The notes beneath the pieces are model-generated. The model did not search any database. It worked only from the letters and a program-made list of their open reading frames with translations, and was not told where the DNA came from. A DNA stretch of 64,000 nucleotides, taken from Paenibacillus cellulositrophicus (GTDB lineage: Bacteria > Bacillota > Bacilli > Paenibacillales > Paenibacillaceae). Each line of letters opens with the position of its first letter. Positions within the stretch are counted from its first letter, which is position 1. Positions 37,369 to 46,023 of the stretch are shown piece by piece. The translations under genes were made by a program, and so were the position numbers. Location of the stretch: NCBI RefSeq assembly GCF_009363095.1, contig NZ_CP045295.1, forward strand, positions 1,674,001 to 1,738,000. Direction: 5' to 3'.

Positions 37369-38319
37369 TCAGCCGTTCAATTCCCCACTCTTCATGATTT
37401 GACGGCCGTCCAGATACACATCCGGCTTGCCGACGACGCAATCGATATGCACGCCTGCAGCGACGACGCCGCCGAACGTGTTGTTACTGCCGAAGGCCAC
37501 GTGGATGGTACCGTACACCTTCTCGTCTTCCAGCACCACGCCGGTGATCCGGGCCTTCTCGTTCGTACCGATGCCGAACTCGCCAAGCAGACGGCCGTCC
37601 CCATCGCCGAGCATCTGCAGCAGCTTCTCTCCCTCCGGCCCGCCTTCGGCCGCGGTCAGGCGTCCCTTTTCCACGGTCAGCACGATCGGGCCCGACAGCT
37701 TGCCGATGCCGGCAATGGAGCCGTCGACAACGATTTGACCTTCGGCCGTTCCTTCGACCGGAGCGATATAGGCTTCACCCGAAGGCAGGTTTCCGGATTG
37801 CCCCGGCTCCAGGTACATGCCCGTGCTGGGTACCCCGTCCCGCCCCTGGATGGAAAACTCCAGCGAACGGCCGTCCTTCTCGATGCGCACCGTTTGGGCG
37901 CTTGTCAGTATATCCGTCACTTTCTCGGTCAGCGCTTTTACCTGCGTATAATCGGCGGCAATGGCGCCTTCCAGAAACATGTCCTCGGTGATGCCCGGCA
38001 TGGTAGCCAGACGCGCTCCGGCAGCTGCCGCCTGCTTGCGGGCCTGCGTATGCGTCAGCGAGTGCTTCGTAATGCATACCACGACCTGCGCTTTGGTCAT
38101 TGCGGCCGCAATCGCCTCTGGAGGCTCCTCCCCCGACTTCGCGCGCTCTGTCATGACAGCCAGCATCGACTCGGCTCCGAGGCGCTTTCCGGCTTCATGC
38201 AGCGCTTCGGCCAGCTCCTTCCGGCTCTCATCGGTAACGACCAGAAAAGTCTCTCCGGATTTCAATCCAAGGCAATCGGCCAACGTGTTCATACTGATTT
38301 CAACGATCTTTTCATTCAT
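37369..38319 (-). CDS. Aminopeptidase-like protein (COG2309/M29-related)
   Basis: A 316-residue protein resembling short aminopeptidase T-like (COG2309) proteins, with SLTHTQARKQAAAAGARLATMPG, RDGVPSTGMYLEPGQSGNLPSGEAYIAP and GIGTNEKARITGV...HVAFGSNNTFGG. Bona fide M29 peptidases have about 410 residues and a metal site of Glu and His; here only part of this pattern can be seen, so peptidase activity is likely but not certain. Start ATG 38319 (MNEKIVEI). It lies 44 bp after aroM at the end of the OPT-DUF917-DUF1177 island. Confidence 0.82.
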   Translation of the reverse strand: MNEKIVEISMNTLADCLGLKSGETFLVVTDESRKELAEALHEAGKRLGAESMLAVMTERAKSGEEPPEAIAAAMTKAQVVVCITKHSLTHTQARKQAAAAGARLATMPGITEDMFLEGAIAADYTQVKALTEKVTDILTSAQTVRIEKDGRSLEFSIQGRDGVPSTGMYLEPGQSGNLPSGEAYIAPVEGTAEGQIVVDGSIAGIGKLSGPIVLTVEKGRLTAAEGGPEGEKLLQMLGDGDGRLLGEFGIGTNEKARITGVVLEDEKVYGTIHVAFGSNNTFGGVVAAGVHIDCVVGKPDVYLDGRQIMKSGELNG

Positions 38320-38363
38320 TGCGAAACAGCTTCCTTCCTTATAAAAAATAGGGCTCGACCGGC

Positions 38364-39035
38364 TCAAATCATTTCCGATACGATTTTAGCCATAATAGCA
38401 TTCGACAGAATGACCGGCAAGCCGGAGGCTTCGGCCACCATACGGCGCGCTTCCTCGGTGTATCCCATGCAGTCCAACAGAATCAGATCCGTCTGGTCCT
38501 TCAGCGCGCGTGCGGCGGCTTCGAAATTCCCTTCCTCAACAATGTACGGCGAAGCAACGGCAAACACCGGATGCAGTCCATGAAGCTCAAACTTTGAGTT
38601 CATGCTGTCCTTCTGCTCCTCCAGCGGAACGATGACGCCCAAACGTCTTGGGCCGACCATCGCTTTCACTGCCGGGGGAATGATATGATCCGGCTCGATC
38701 AAATAGGAAGATTGGGTGGCGAGTCCCGGAAATACGCCTGTGCACAGCAGCAAAATCTGCCGGATGCCCTGCTCTTCCATGGCATAAATTTTCTGCTGAA
38801 GCAGCGGCTGCATCTTGCTTCTTCCCATGACGACCGACTGCCCTGTCGTTAACCGCGAGGTGAGCGTATGGTCCCCTTCCTCCGGCTTCAGCTTTGCGTC
38901 GATTTCCTCCTTGGTCATTCCGTCCAGCACGCCGGCCTGAACGATGTCCACCCGGCTTGGCAAATGCTCCTCCAGAATCGGCGTAACGTCCTTCCGCGGC
39001 GCCTGCCCGATCGTAATTACCCCCAGTTTCGTCAT
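38364..39035 (-). CDS. AroM family protein
   Basis: A 223-residue AroM homologue: KLGVITIGQAPRKDVTPIL at the N-terminus, LTSRLTTGQSVVMGRSKMQPLL, and ILLLCTGVFPGL in the middle, LLDCMGYTEEAR near the C-terminus. AroM was named from the E. coli aroL region but its reaction remains unknown; the fold and cysteines suggest kinship with Asp/Glu racemase-like proteins. It lies downstream of DUF1177, separated by a terminator, and just upstream of the aminopeptidase-like gene. Confidence 0.9.
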   Translation of the reverse strand: MTKLGVITIGQAPRKDVTPILEEHLPSRVDIVQAGVLDGMTKEEIDAKLKPEEGDHTLTSRLTTGQSVVMGRSKMQPLLQQKIYAMEEQGIRQILLLCTGVFPGLATQSSYLIEPDHIIPPAVKAMVGPRRLGVIVPLEEQKDSMNSKFELHGLHPVFAVASPYIVEEGNFEAAARALKDQTDLILLDCMGYTEEARRMVAEASGLPVILSNAIMAKIVSEMI

Positions 39036-39151
39036 ACTGCTGATCCTCCTTCACCATGATCGATATCGAATGAAGCTTCCCCATTCCACATTGTTCGTGA
39101 TCCCCTGGTTTACGTCATGATTGAATCGTACCCAAACGGGGATTTCCCTGC

Positions 39152-39188
39152 TGAAAAAGGGAAGACAGCCGTTTGGCCTCTTCCCTCT
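39152..39188 (-). terminator. Terminator after DUF1177 gene
   Basis: Minus strand: AGGGAAGA pairs with TCTTCCCT around a CGTTTGGC-type loop and ends in TTTTTTC, 12 bp past the DUF1177 stop. It splits the island into two transcripts or gives a step-down. Confidence 0.8.
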
Positions 39189-39199
39189 TCCGTGCTGAC

Positions 39200-40135
39200 T
39201 CAGGCATTCCCCGCCGTCTGCAGCACCTTCATCGAACCGTACAGCCTGACGAACCGGTCATATTCATCCGGATTATAAAACGCGCAGGTTCCGTTCGTGA
39301 CCTCTTTGGCGACTTCCACCGCAAAGCGGACCGCGGCGGCGATGTCGATCTCGTGGCTCGCCCCCGTGCCGCATCCCGGCACGACCGACTGGGCCGTTAC
39401 GGCTACCCCGACAACCGGTGCCGAAGTGGCCACGGCAGGCTGCAGGATCGAGTTGATGTGGTACAAGTCGTTGCCGTAAGGTGTAATGTCCTGCATCGTG
39501 ATCGGGAACGTCACCGGCAGCAGTCCCGTCGTCATTTCCATAATTCGCAGCAGGTCCTCGCTCACCCGCAAAATGTAACCTTCCTTGACGGTCGGCGAAA
39601 TGGCGAAGCCTTTATGGTTGATGACCCGGTTGCCCTTCGTCGTGTCGATCGAGAGGACCGCGTCCATTTCCGGCAGCACCTCGTGGGCGTTCATCGCACC
39701 GATATCAACCGGCGAATCCATAAAATCTACCGGCTCATGCGGACGGGTCGGGGCGTCGGGACAAATATGCGTCGTCACGATGACATCGCCTTTGAGGCGG
39801 TCCCCCTTGACCTGCATATCCGCGAGCTTGAGCGCGGAAGCAACTGCCGCTACTGCCCCGTCAGCGTCGGAGACGAGTCCGATCCGGCTTGGACGGGCGC
39901 CAATGCCGCCAAGGCGTCCAACGATGCCGAGGGTCGGAACCGAACCGCCCTTGGACTTGCCCTCGGTTCCCGGAATGACGATTTTAATAAAATCGGTGCT
40001 TCCCTTTTCGCCGGTCACTGTTTGTACTTCGACGGAAATCTCCGCATAGTCGGCGAACAGCGCTTTGACCTTCTCTCCCGTTACGTAGCTATCATCCATC
40101 GCATCCAGCGAAATCATCGTTTGCTTGAGTGTCAT
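39200..40135 (-). CDS. DUF1177 domain protein
   Basis: A 311-residue protein of family DUF1177. Highly characteristic segments are TGEKGSTDFIKIVIPG, LGIVGRLGGIGARPSRIGLVSDADG, IVTTHICPDAPTRPHEPVDFM, LSIDTTKGNRVINHKGFAISPTVKEGYILRV and VPGCGTGASHEIDIA. The glycine-rich and THICPDAP/SIDTTKGN stretches suggest metal or phosphate binding, but no reaction is established. It is encoded after DUF917 and the OPT transporter and is likely one of the enzymes of the pathway. Confidence 0.93.
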   Translation of the reverse strand: MTLKQTMISLDAMDDSYVTGEKVKALFADYAEISVEVQTVTGEKGSTDFIKIVIPGTEGKSKGGSVPTLGIVGRLGGIGARPSRIGLVSDADGAVAAVASALKLADMQVKGDRLKGDVIVTTHICPDAPTRPHEPVDFMDSPVDIGAMNAHEVLPEMDAVLSIDTTKGNRVINHKGFAISPTVKEGYILRVSEDLLRIMEMTTGLLPVTFPITMQDITPYGNDLYHINSILQPAVATSAPVVGVAVTAQSVVPGCGTGASHEIDIAAAVRFAVEVAKEVTNGTCAFYNPDEYDRFVRLYGSMKVLQTAGNA

Positions 40136-40207
40136 ATGACCGATACCTCCATCTTCTGTCTGTTGTGCGGGTGTTCTCTCTGTAACTTTCGAACCATCCG
40201 TAACGAT

Positions 40208-41266
40208 TTAGAACAAATAATCCAGAACCGGCTTCTTGATAATGTCTTCCACCGGCAGCATCAGCTTCTTGTTGCGCATCGTGGTGCTGAGGAGCAGCTT
40301 CTCCTTCGGCACGACGATCACGGCGAGCTGCTGTCCCTTCTCCAAAGCGGCGGTCACGACCGGTCTGGCCGTTTTGGCGTCCAGGGTCATGATCAGGTCC
40401 GGGAATGTCGCGAAGCGTTCCCCGTCCTTTTCCAGCGTCATGTATTCATTCCAGAACGTCATTTCGAACCCGTCGATCTGCACGGTCCCGACATCGAATC
40501 CGCCGGTCGTCTCGATCTGGAAATCCGTCACTTCTCCGGCCGCCACGATCCGGCCGCCCAGCTTGGAGACAACCGCTTCGATAGCTGCTTCGCCTTTGGC
40601 GCCGAGCAGCGCCCGGCCGACTTCGATCGCCTGCGAGATGGCTCCCGGAGCGCCGTTTTGCTTCGCATAAGCTGCGGTCACCGGATTTCTCGCCACAGCG
40701 ACCAGGCCGCCAGCCTCCACCGACGCCTTGCGGACCATCGACGCCGCTTTGCCGAGGGAGCCGGAGACGCTGAACTCCAGATAGTTGTCACCTTTACCGC
40801 CGATGGCCGTTTGGTGGGACACGTAATCCTCCACTTCGGTGAGATTCAGCGCGCCCATCGTGCCTGTCGGATGCGCTCTGCCGTTGCAGGCGAAGTCGAC
40901 CAACGGAATTCCCGTAATGACCGACTGCAGCCATCCGTTGACCGTTGTGCCGGCCCCGTTCTCGTTGGTGTGAATGGCCGAGATCGGCTTGCCGAGCAAG
41001 CCGGCCAGCATGTCCAGCGCTTTGGAGTAGTGAATGGGCTTCAGATACTTATCCTTTGCCCCTGGTGCACCGACCAGCGATACGGTCACGAGCGTGTCGT
41101 TATCGGCGAATTCGTCGATGGTACGCAGCTCCGGCTGTCCCAGCTCGAGCGCGAGCCGGCCGATTTGCAGGCCTTCCTCGATCCAGCCGCCACCGCCGCC
41201 GCCCAATACTGCGCCGCCATAAACGGCGCTCTCCATCATGCTTTCATCCAAAGGTATACGTGCCAT
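40208..41266 (-). CDS. DUF917 domain protein (hydantoinase-like)
   Basis: A 352-residue DUF917 protein. The N-terminal AVLGGGGGGWIEEG and TNENGAGTTVNGWLQSVITGIPLVDFACNGRAHP are the family hallmarks, and TFPDLIMTLDAKTARPV is near the C-terminal half. Some relatives are annotated as S-methyl thiohydantoin desulfurase or are fused to hydantoinase domains, so an amide- or imide-type ring substrate is plausible. Start ATG 41266 (MARIPL) gives the family N-terminus. It follows the OPT transporter gene by 12 bp and precedes DUF1177 by 72 bp. Confidence 0.92.
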   Translation of the reverse strand: MARIPLDESMMESAVYGGAVLGGGGGGWIEEGLQIGRLALELGQPELRTIDEFADNDTLVTVSLVGAPGAKDKYLKPIHYSKALDMLAGLLGKPISAIHTNENGAGTTVNGWLQSVITGIPLVDFACNGRAHPTGTMGALNLTEVEDYVSHQTAIGGKGDNYLEFSVSGSLGKAASMVRKASVEAGGLVAVARNPVTAAYAKQNGAPGAISQAIEVGRALLGAKGEAAIEAVVSKLGGRIVAAGEVTDFQIETTGGFDVGTVQIDGFEMTFWNEYMTLEKDGERFATFPDLIMTLDAKTARPVVTAALEKGQQLAVIVVPKEKLLLSTTMRNKKLMLPVEDIIKKPVLDYLF

Positions 41267-41278
41267 TGGTGTATGCAC

Positions 41279-42889
41279 CTACTTTCTGATTTTGAATATC
41301 GAGTTAAAGAAGCTGTACAGCGCATCCCCTGCGATAAAACCGGCCGCCAGGATACTCATTGGCGTTTCGGCTTCCTTCCCCTTCACTTTCAGTACAACGA
41401 TCCGGATCAAGAGACCCGCAAGGACCGCCCAGCAGGCGTTCGGTGTCGCAATAAGGAGGCCTGTCGCGAACATGACGCCGATCTGGCGCTTGGCGCCGCC
41501 GATGAGCTGCAGAATGGCGCCCGGAATGGCCCACAGCAGCAGCTTCATCGCCACGTCGCCCGAGGTTCCCGCTTGAATCGTCGATACGTAAACCGTATCG
41601 ATCGGCGGAACGAGCTTTTGCGAGAAGTACGAATTATACGTCAGGGCAACAACGATAACGGCTACGCCGAAGGCGATCATGCCTGTCATGTACTGCTGCT
41701 TTCTGCCCCGCTTTTCAAATTCGGGGTCCTCCCCGTTGCCGCGTAGAATGTAGCCTGTCTTCAGGTCGTATCCCATGTCCGCAAACGCCGGGCCCGTAGC
41801 GGCACTGAATCCGGCCAAAAGGGCCAGCGCCACCGGTGGAAAGCCGATCAGCATGCCGAACAAAAGCGTAATGAACGCGACGGCAAACGCCGGGAACCAG
41901 CCGGAATGCATCGCCGCGATGCCGACGATAATTTCGTGCACAAACGCGGCAAAGGCCGCAAAGAACAGGAAGCCGATCAGCATGCCGAGCGACATCTTCG
42001 TCATCAGGCCGCCGATGATGGCGATAATAAGTGCGATGATCAGGTAAGCGACAAAGCCCAGTCCCAGGGAGCGTCTCGCTTCACCCTCCGTGCGGGTATA
42101 CTTCGAATCGTCAGCTTCCCGCTCCGATTTTTTCGGCCGCTTGAAAATCAGAATCGCAGCCTGAACGAGGGCGACGATCCCTGCGCCGATCATGACACCA
42201 TGGGCGATATAGAGAGCCTCCACGTTAATGTTGAACCACGGAATGGAATACTGCCGGATCAGAAGGCCGATGCCGAACATGCTGAGCGCCCAGATGTTGC
42301 CGATAAAGGCGACGCCGAAGGCCGACATCGATATGTGGAAATAGGAACCGATGAGCCCGAGTACCGTACCAACGCCGAGCAGTCCGGCGCGCTTGCCGCC
42401 CTTATCGCCGGCTATGATCGATTCGGCTGTCGCTACGCCCGGAGCCCATGTCCCTGACGCGGGGAACAGCTTCGAGTCGAACAGCTTGTACAGCAGCGCC
42501 GCATCCACGAACATGGCCATCGCTGCGCCGATCAGCATCGGAACGATCAGCTTCGTCTCCCCCATCACGAACGGAATGCCGATCGGAATAAACAAACTGT
42601 TGGCCGCCCCGAACGTGGCCGAGGATATCGAAGTCTGCACCATATTTTGCCGGTGTACCGACTTGTATTTTTTAAAGACCGCAATCGGAATCCTCGCGAT
42701 CAGCATCGCCACGAGCGCTCCGATAATAGCCGTATTCGGCGTAACACCAAGCGTGGTAACGATTTGAATCCCGACGATGGCACCCAGGATGGCGGTAACG
42801 ATGTTGAGTATCAAGCCAAAGGGCTCAAAAATGCTGGGGTGCTTCTCTTTGCCGCCTGCTTGTTCTGCTTCGTGTTTTACTTCGCTCAT
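41279..42889 (-). CDS. OPT/YSL family oligopeptide transporter
   Basis: A 536-residue, highly hydrophobic membrane transporter of the OPT superfamily with at least a dozen membrane segments. Segments such as IVTAILGAIVGIQIVTTLGVTPNT and GAILQLIGGAKRQIGVMFATGLLIATP match it. OPT proteins import small peptides or metal-chelating amino-acid derivatives with protons. Start ATG 42889 (MSEVKH) has TTGGAGGCG five bases upstream. It is followed 12 bp later by DUF917. It probably defines the substrate of the whole island. Confidence 0.93.
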   Translation of the reverse strand: MSEVKHEAEQAGGKEKHPSIFEPFGLILNIVTAILGAIVGIQIVTTLGVTPNTAIIGALVAMLIARIPIAVFKKYKSVHRQNMVQTSISSATFGAANSLFIPIGIPFVMGETKLIVPMLIGAAMAMFVDAALLYKLFDSKLFPASGTWAPGVATAESIIAGDKGGKRAGLLGVGTVLGLIGSYFHISMSAFGVAFIGNIWALSMFGIGLLIRQYSIPWFNINVEALYIAHGVMIGAGIVALVQAAILIFKRPKKSEREADDSKYTRTEGEARRSLGLGFVAYLIIALIIAIIGGLMTKMSLGMLIGFLFFAAFAAFVHEIIVGIAAMHSGWFPAFAVAFITLLFGMLIGFPPVALALLAGFSAATGPAFADMGYDLKTGYILRGNGEDPEFEKRGRKQQYMTGMIAFGVAVIVVALTYNSYFSQKLVPPIDTVYVSTIQAGTSGDVAMKLLLWAIPGAILQLIGGAKRQIGVMFATGLLIATPNACWAVLAGLLIRIVVLKVKGKEAETPMSILAAGFIAGDALYSFFNSIFKIRK

Positions 42890-42900
42890 GATAACGCCTC

Positions 42901-42960
42901 CAATATATATGAATTTCACTTGGCACTTTAACATTCATTTCTTTAGTTCAATCTATATTG
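42901..42960. repeat. Third, degenerate copy of the ATATAGATTGAACTAA inverted-repeat family
   Basis: TTTAGTTCAATCTATATTG (42942-42960) is the exact right-arm sequence of the 6288-6381 element. A weak opposite arm CAATATATATGAATT (42901-42915) lies 26 bp away. It sits between the racemase gene and the OPT transporter start. Confidence 0.5.
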
Positions 42961-43063
42961 CAGGCCGCATTTGAAGGATATGTTCTATGCCACGCCCGGT
43001 GCTGCTGGGCCCGGATGCCCTGCCTCGCATCAGGGTAATAAAGTACTGGCAAATCCGAGCAGA

Positions 43064-43723
43064 TCAGGAAGCGGAAATAATCTGCTTATAATAGTTGGCG
43101 GCCATCAAGCCTTCCGCTTCGACGATATCAACGACGGGAACCTGCAGCTCTTTCCGGATCACATCGGCAAAATGAATAGTAGAGAAACCGGTGCAAGCGA
43201 ATACAATCGCTTTTGCGCCCTTCTCCACCAGGGACCGTGCTCCTTCAAGCGCTTTCTGCCGTCCCGCTTCCGTCAGCAGATCCGTCGTGTTGGTCACGCC
43301 TTCAGGCCGGGAGTATCCTACGATCAGCTCATCCAGCAATACTTTCATGACCGGCGGGATCCCTTCGGTGATCCCCATTAATCCGATGGGCTCGCCTAGC
43401 GAGAGAGCGACCAAAGCAGCCGAGCTTCCGGCCCCGATGACAGGGATCGACACGCGGCTGCGCAATTCCCGGACGCCCGGATCGGCGGCGCAGCTGACAA
43501 TCAGCAGGCGGCAGCCTTCCTGCTCCATCTGGATGCCCAGCTCTACGATTTTCGGAAGGGCTGCTTCCTCCGACGCATCATCGTAAATGCCCAGCGGTTG
43601 ATCAGGTATGCTTCTGCTCATGACAGGGACTTCAAATTGCTCTTGAATCATGTTTCCATGCGCTTGCAGCACTTCATTATCTTTCGCCGTAAATACACGA
43701 ATTAATCCTATCAAGTCGATCAC
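43064..43723 (-). CDS. Aspartate/glutamate racemase family protein
   Basis: A 219-residue cofactor-independent racemase or hydantoin racemase. The two catalytic cysteines are in LIVSCAADPG (about residue 80) and VFACTGFST (about 176), with a further signature VIGAGSSAALVALSLG. These enzymes interconvert D and L amino acids or 5-substituted hydantoins. It lies directly upstream of the OPT-DUF917 genes (174-bp gap with repeat element) and downstream of the PucR terminator, so it may lead the operon. A hydantoin or D-amino-acid substrate would fit DUF917. Confidence 0.9.
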   Translation of the reverse strand: MIDLIGLIRVFTAKDNEVLQAHGNMIQEQFEVPVMSRSIPDQPLGIYDDASEEAALPKIVELGIQMEQEGCRLLIVSCAADPGVRELRSRVSIPVIGAGSSAALVALSLGEPIGLMGITEGIPPVMKVLLDELIVGYSRPEGVTNTTDLLTEAGRQKALEGARSLVEKGAKAIVFACTGFSTIHFADVIRKELQVPVVDIVEAEGLMAANYYKQIISAS

Positions 43724-43817
43724 CCCTTCATTCCTTTAAACTATTGATGTTAAAATATATTACATTAGATTTTATGCCTTTCACCCCGATGGAACAATGT
43801 ACTCATCCACCAAAACT

Positions 43818-43858
43818 GAAAGCGACCCTTTGTGCCATGAGCACAAAGGGTCGCTTTC
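43818..43858 (-). terminator. Terminator of the pucR-like gene
   Basis: Perfect 17-bp stem AAAGCGACCCTTTGTGC with complement and a CATGA loop. It lies right after the PucR stop codon and has A/T stretches at both ends. Confidence 0.85.
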
Positions 43859-43863
43859 ATCCG

Positions 43864-45402
43864 CTAATGATTTAATAAATAAAATGTCGTACATAAGTAC
43901 AATTCGAAACGGCACCTAGGATTGTTCAAATCCAGATCAAGAATCGATTTAATCCGGTCCATCCGGTAATTTACCGAATTGCGGTGAATAAACATTCGCA
44001 ACGACGTTTCGTTCAGGCTGCCGCCTGTCGCCATATAATGATATAGCGTCCTGACGTAATTTGTGCCGTGGGTCCTGTCATGTTCAGCGAGCACGCCTAC
44101 CTTTTCCTCAACGAACTGGTTCAGGCGGGCAGGGTCGGTCGATTCCTGCAGCAGGTGGATCATCTCCACTTCCGTGTAGGTGAACATCCGGCGCTCCTGG
44201 TTCAGCCGGTATCCGATTGACACCGCCGTTCGGGCTTCGCCATAGCTTCGGTGCGCCTCGACCAGGGAGCCCGGACGGCCGATGCCCATCCGCACTCCTT
44301 CCCAAGAGCTCAGCTGCCCGGAAAGGGCAGCGCACCATGGAAGCGTCACATCCTTGTCCACGATCCGGCGGTCCTGTCCCGCAGGCTTGGCGGAGGGCAG
44401 AAACAATACGATCCTTCCCCCATGGATTTGGAGCTGGGACCGGACTTTCCGCGCGGCGGACTCCTTGCGAATGAACGCCTGAATATTGGTGACGACAGAG
44501 CTGTCCTCATTATAAAAGGGCTCATCTGCCTCTACGACAGCCACTTCCCACAGCCATTCGGGCGAAAGACCGAGCTGCCGCCCCCTGGAGGCCGTCACCC
44601 GCTCATCGGACACTGTGTTCAAAATCAGCTCCTCGAAAAACGTGCCCCGCAGCCGGTTTTCCGTGTCCTTGGCGATTTTGTTCCTCATCAGCTCAAGCGA
44701 GAAGACGAGCCTTGCCTGCTCAATCAGCATGAGATCCAGCTCATTCAGCTCCCGCTTCTCCACCACGAATTTACCCAGCATTTTGTTGTCGACGCTAACC
44801 TCCCACTGATGATGCTTCCCCGAAGACCGGTAAGGGTACCCTTCCGGCGACGACGCCAGCACCTCTCCGGCCTTGCCGATGATCCATATCGGCGAATCAA
44901 TCAACTCTGAGACGTTGTCAGCGACGACCTGAATGCCTTTATTGTTCAATACCAGCCGGGTCAGCGCCTTATTGACCTCTTCGGCCCGCCTCAGCAGCAC
45001 GGCCTGCCGGTTTAAAATTTGATCCATAACATGATACGTTATGTCAATGTAAGCCATCCCGACAGGAAGCTGAATGATCGGAATATCGTATTGGTTGCTT
45101 TTATCGATCATTTCCTGCGGGATATGGGGAATAAAGCGTTCCGGCTTAATGGCCACCCCCGCCCCGTTCACTTTGGCAAGCTGTTCGATCATTTCGACCA
45201 GCAGCGACGGGTCGTTCCGGGTCGAATAGCCTGTCGTCAGCACCATCTCGCCTTCCCGCAGCCAATTTCCGATATCGGGAACCTCCCAAATATCTATATA
45301 TTGTACGATACGGTCAAGACCGCGTTCCCCGCTGATCAGCTGCGCATGCTCCATCACCGGCAGCTTCAGCATCTCCCTGACCGTCAAACCTTTCGGACTC
45401 AT
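43864..45402 (-). CDS. PucR family transcriptional regulator
   Basis: A 512-residue regulator with an N-terminal PucR domain (TVREMLKLPVMEHAQLISG through GIAIKPERFI region), a central GGDEF-like region, and a C-terminal PucR helix-turn-helix with VRTLYHYMATGGSLNETSLRMFIHRNSVNYRMDRIKSILD. B. subtilis PucR controls purine catabolism; other members control amino-acid or amide pathways. Start ATG 45402 (MSPKGL) has CGAGGTGA five bases upstream. It lies upstream of the racemase-OPT-DUF917 island, same orientation but with its own terminator, and is the obvious regulator. Confidence 0.93.
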   Translation of the reverse strand: MSPKGLTVREMLKLPVMEHAQLISGERGLDRIVQYIDIWEVPDIGNWLREGEMVLTTGYSTRNDPSLLVEMIEQLAKVNGAGVAIKPERFIPHIPQEMIDKSNQYDIPIIQLPVGMAYIDITYHVMDQILNRQAVLLRRAEEVNKALTRLVLNNKGIQVVADNVSELIDSPIWIIGKAGEVLASSPEGYPYRSSGKHHQWEVSVDNKMLGKFVVEKRELNELDLMLIEQARLVFSLELMRNKIAKDTENRLRGTFFEELILNTVSDERVTASRGRQLGLSPEWLWEVAVVEADEPFYNEDSSVVTNIQAFIRKESAARKVRSQLQIHGGRIVLFLPSAKPAGQDRRIVDKDVTLPWCAALSGQLSSWEGVRMGIGRPGSLVEAHRSYGEARTAVSIGYRLNQERRMFTYTEVEMIHLLQESTDPARLNQFVEEKVGVLAEHDRTHGTNYVRTLYHYMATGGSLNETSLRMFIHRNSVNYRMDRIKSILDLDLNNPRCRFELYLCTTFYLLNH

Positions 45403-45627
45403 TGCATCACCTCGCGGTTCACGGATATCTGGGTGCAGCATGTCCTTTTGCTTTCGTAACCGCTTGAATATGCCCCCTCTTCATTGTACCTTACTGCTTA
45501 GCCCCGATGCTATTGCTTTGTAACCGCAGCCAAAAGAAGGAAAGAGCCGGACTCCCGGGCATAAGAAAAACGTCTATCGACGTACTTCCAAAGAAGACAG
45601 ACCGCGTTTAGCTGAAGTTTTTCTTGC

Positions 45628-45674
45628 GATTATAGAATGGTTCAGCTTCGCTGAAATTTATAAATTCTATAATC
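45628..45674. other. Nested palindrome, possible regulatory stem-loop
   Basis: GATTATAGAAT (45628-45638) pairs with ATTCTATAATC (45664-45674), enclosing TTCAGC-TTCG-CTGAA (45641-45655): two perfect stems on one axis. It lies in the 380-bp gap upstream of the pucR-like gene and downstream of the 63-residue gene. The rest of that gap (45475-45620) shows no ORF. Purpose is unknown. Confidence 0.5.
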
Positions 45675-45683
45675 TTAAACAGC

Positions 45684-45714
45684 AAAAAACCGTTCAGCAT
45701 CCGAACGGTTTCTT
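45684..45714 (-). terminator. Terminator of the 63-residue gene
   Basis: AAACCGTTC pairs with GAACGGTTT around a short loop; on the minus strand a six-T run follows. About 70 bp past the stop codon. Confidence 0.75.
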
Positions 45715-45782
45715 TAGAAACGGCCCGCCTGCTGAGCCATTTCGAGCATATGAAAAAGAGGGTTTAACGCTGCGCGCACTCT

Positions 45783-45974
45783 TTACTGCTGCCGCATTTT
45801 GGAGCGGAACAAACGCGAGAGCATACCTGGCCATGGATTGTTCCATCCGCCGTGCAGCTGTACCGTGCTTTCCACAGGTTTTTCCGTTGCACGCAGCAAC
45901 CGGCTCCTTCGTCTGTGCAGATCCGCGTATTTATATTCCATCAATTTCTCTTGTACATAGTGGTGTTCCATCAT
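45783..45974 (-). CDS. Small hypothetical protein, 63 aa
   Basis: A 63-residue basic protein (start MMEHHYVQEKLMEYKYADLH, with many Arg afterwards). No family is recognised. CGGAGGAGAAATAT places an excellent ribosome binding site five bases before the ATG, which makes translation likely, and a terminator follows. It lies 49 bp downstream of the CD3324-like DNA-binding protein gene on the same strand. Confidence 0.65.
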   Translation of the reverse strand: MMEHHYVQEKLMEYKYADLHRRRSRLLRATEKPVESTVQLHGGWNNPWPGMLSRLFRSKMRQQ

Positions 45975-46023
45975 ATATTTCTCCTCCGATCTATTTTACG
46001 CATAGATGGGGAGGTGTTATAGC

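Noticed and set aside
39173..41746. Plus-strand open frame of about 857 codons opposite DUF1177, DUF917 and the OPT gene
   Set aside because: It spans three real genes on the other strand, with no recognisable protein features; it is a codon-bias shadow.
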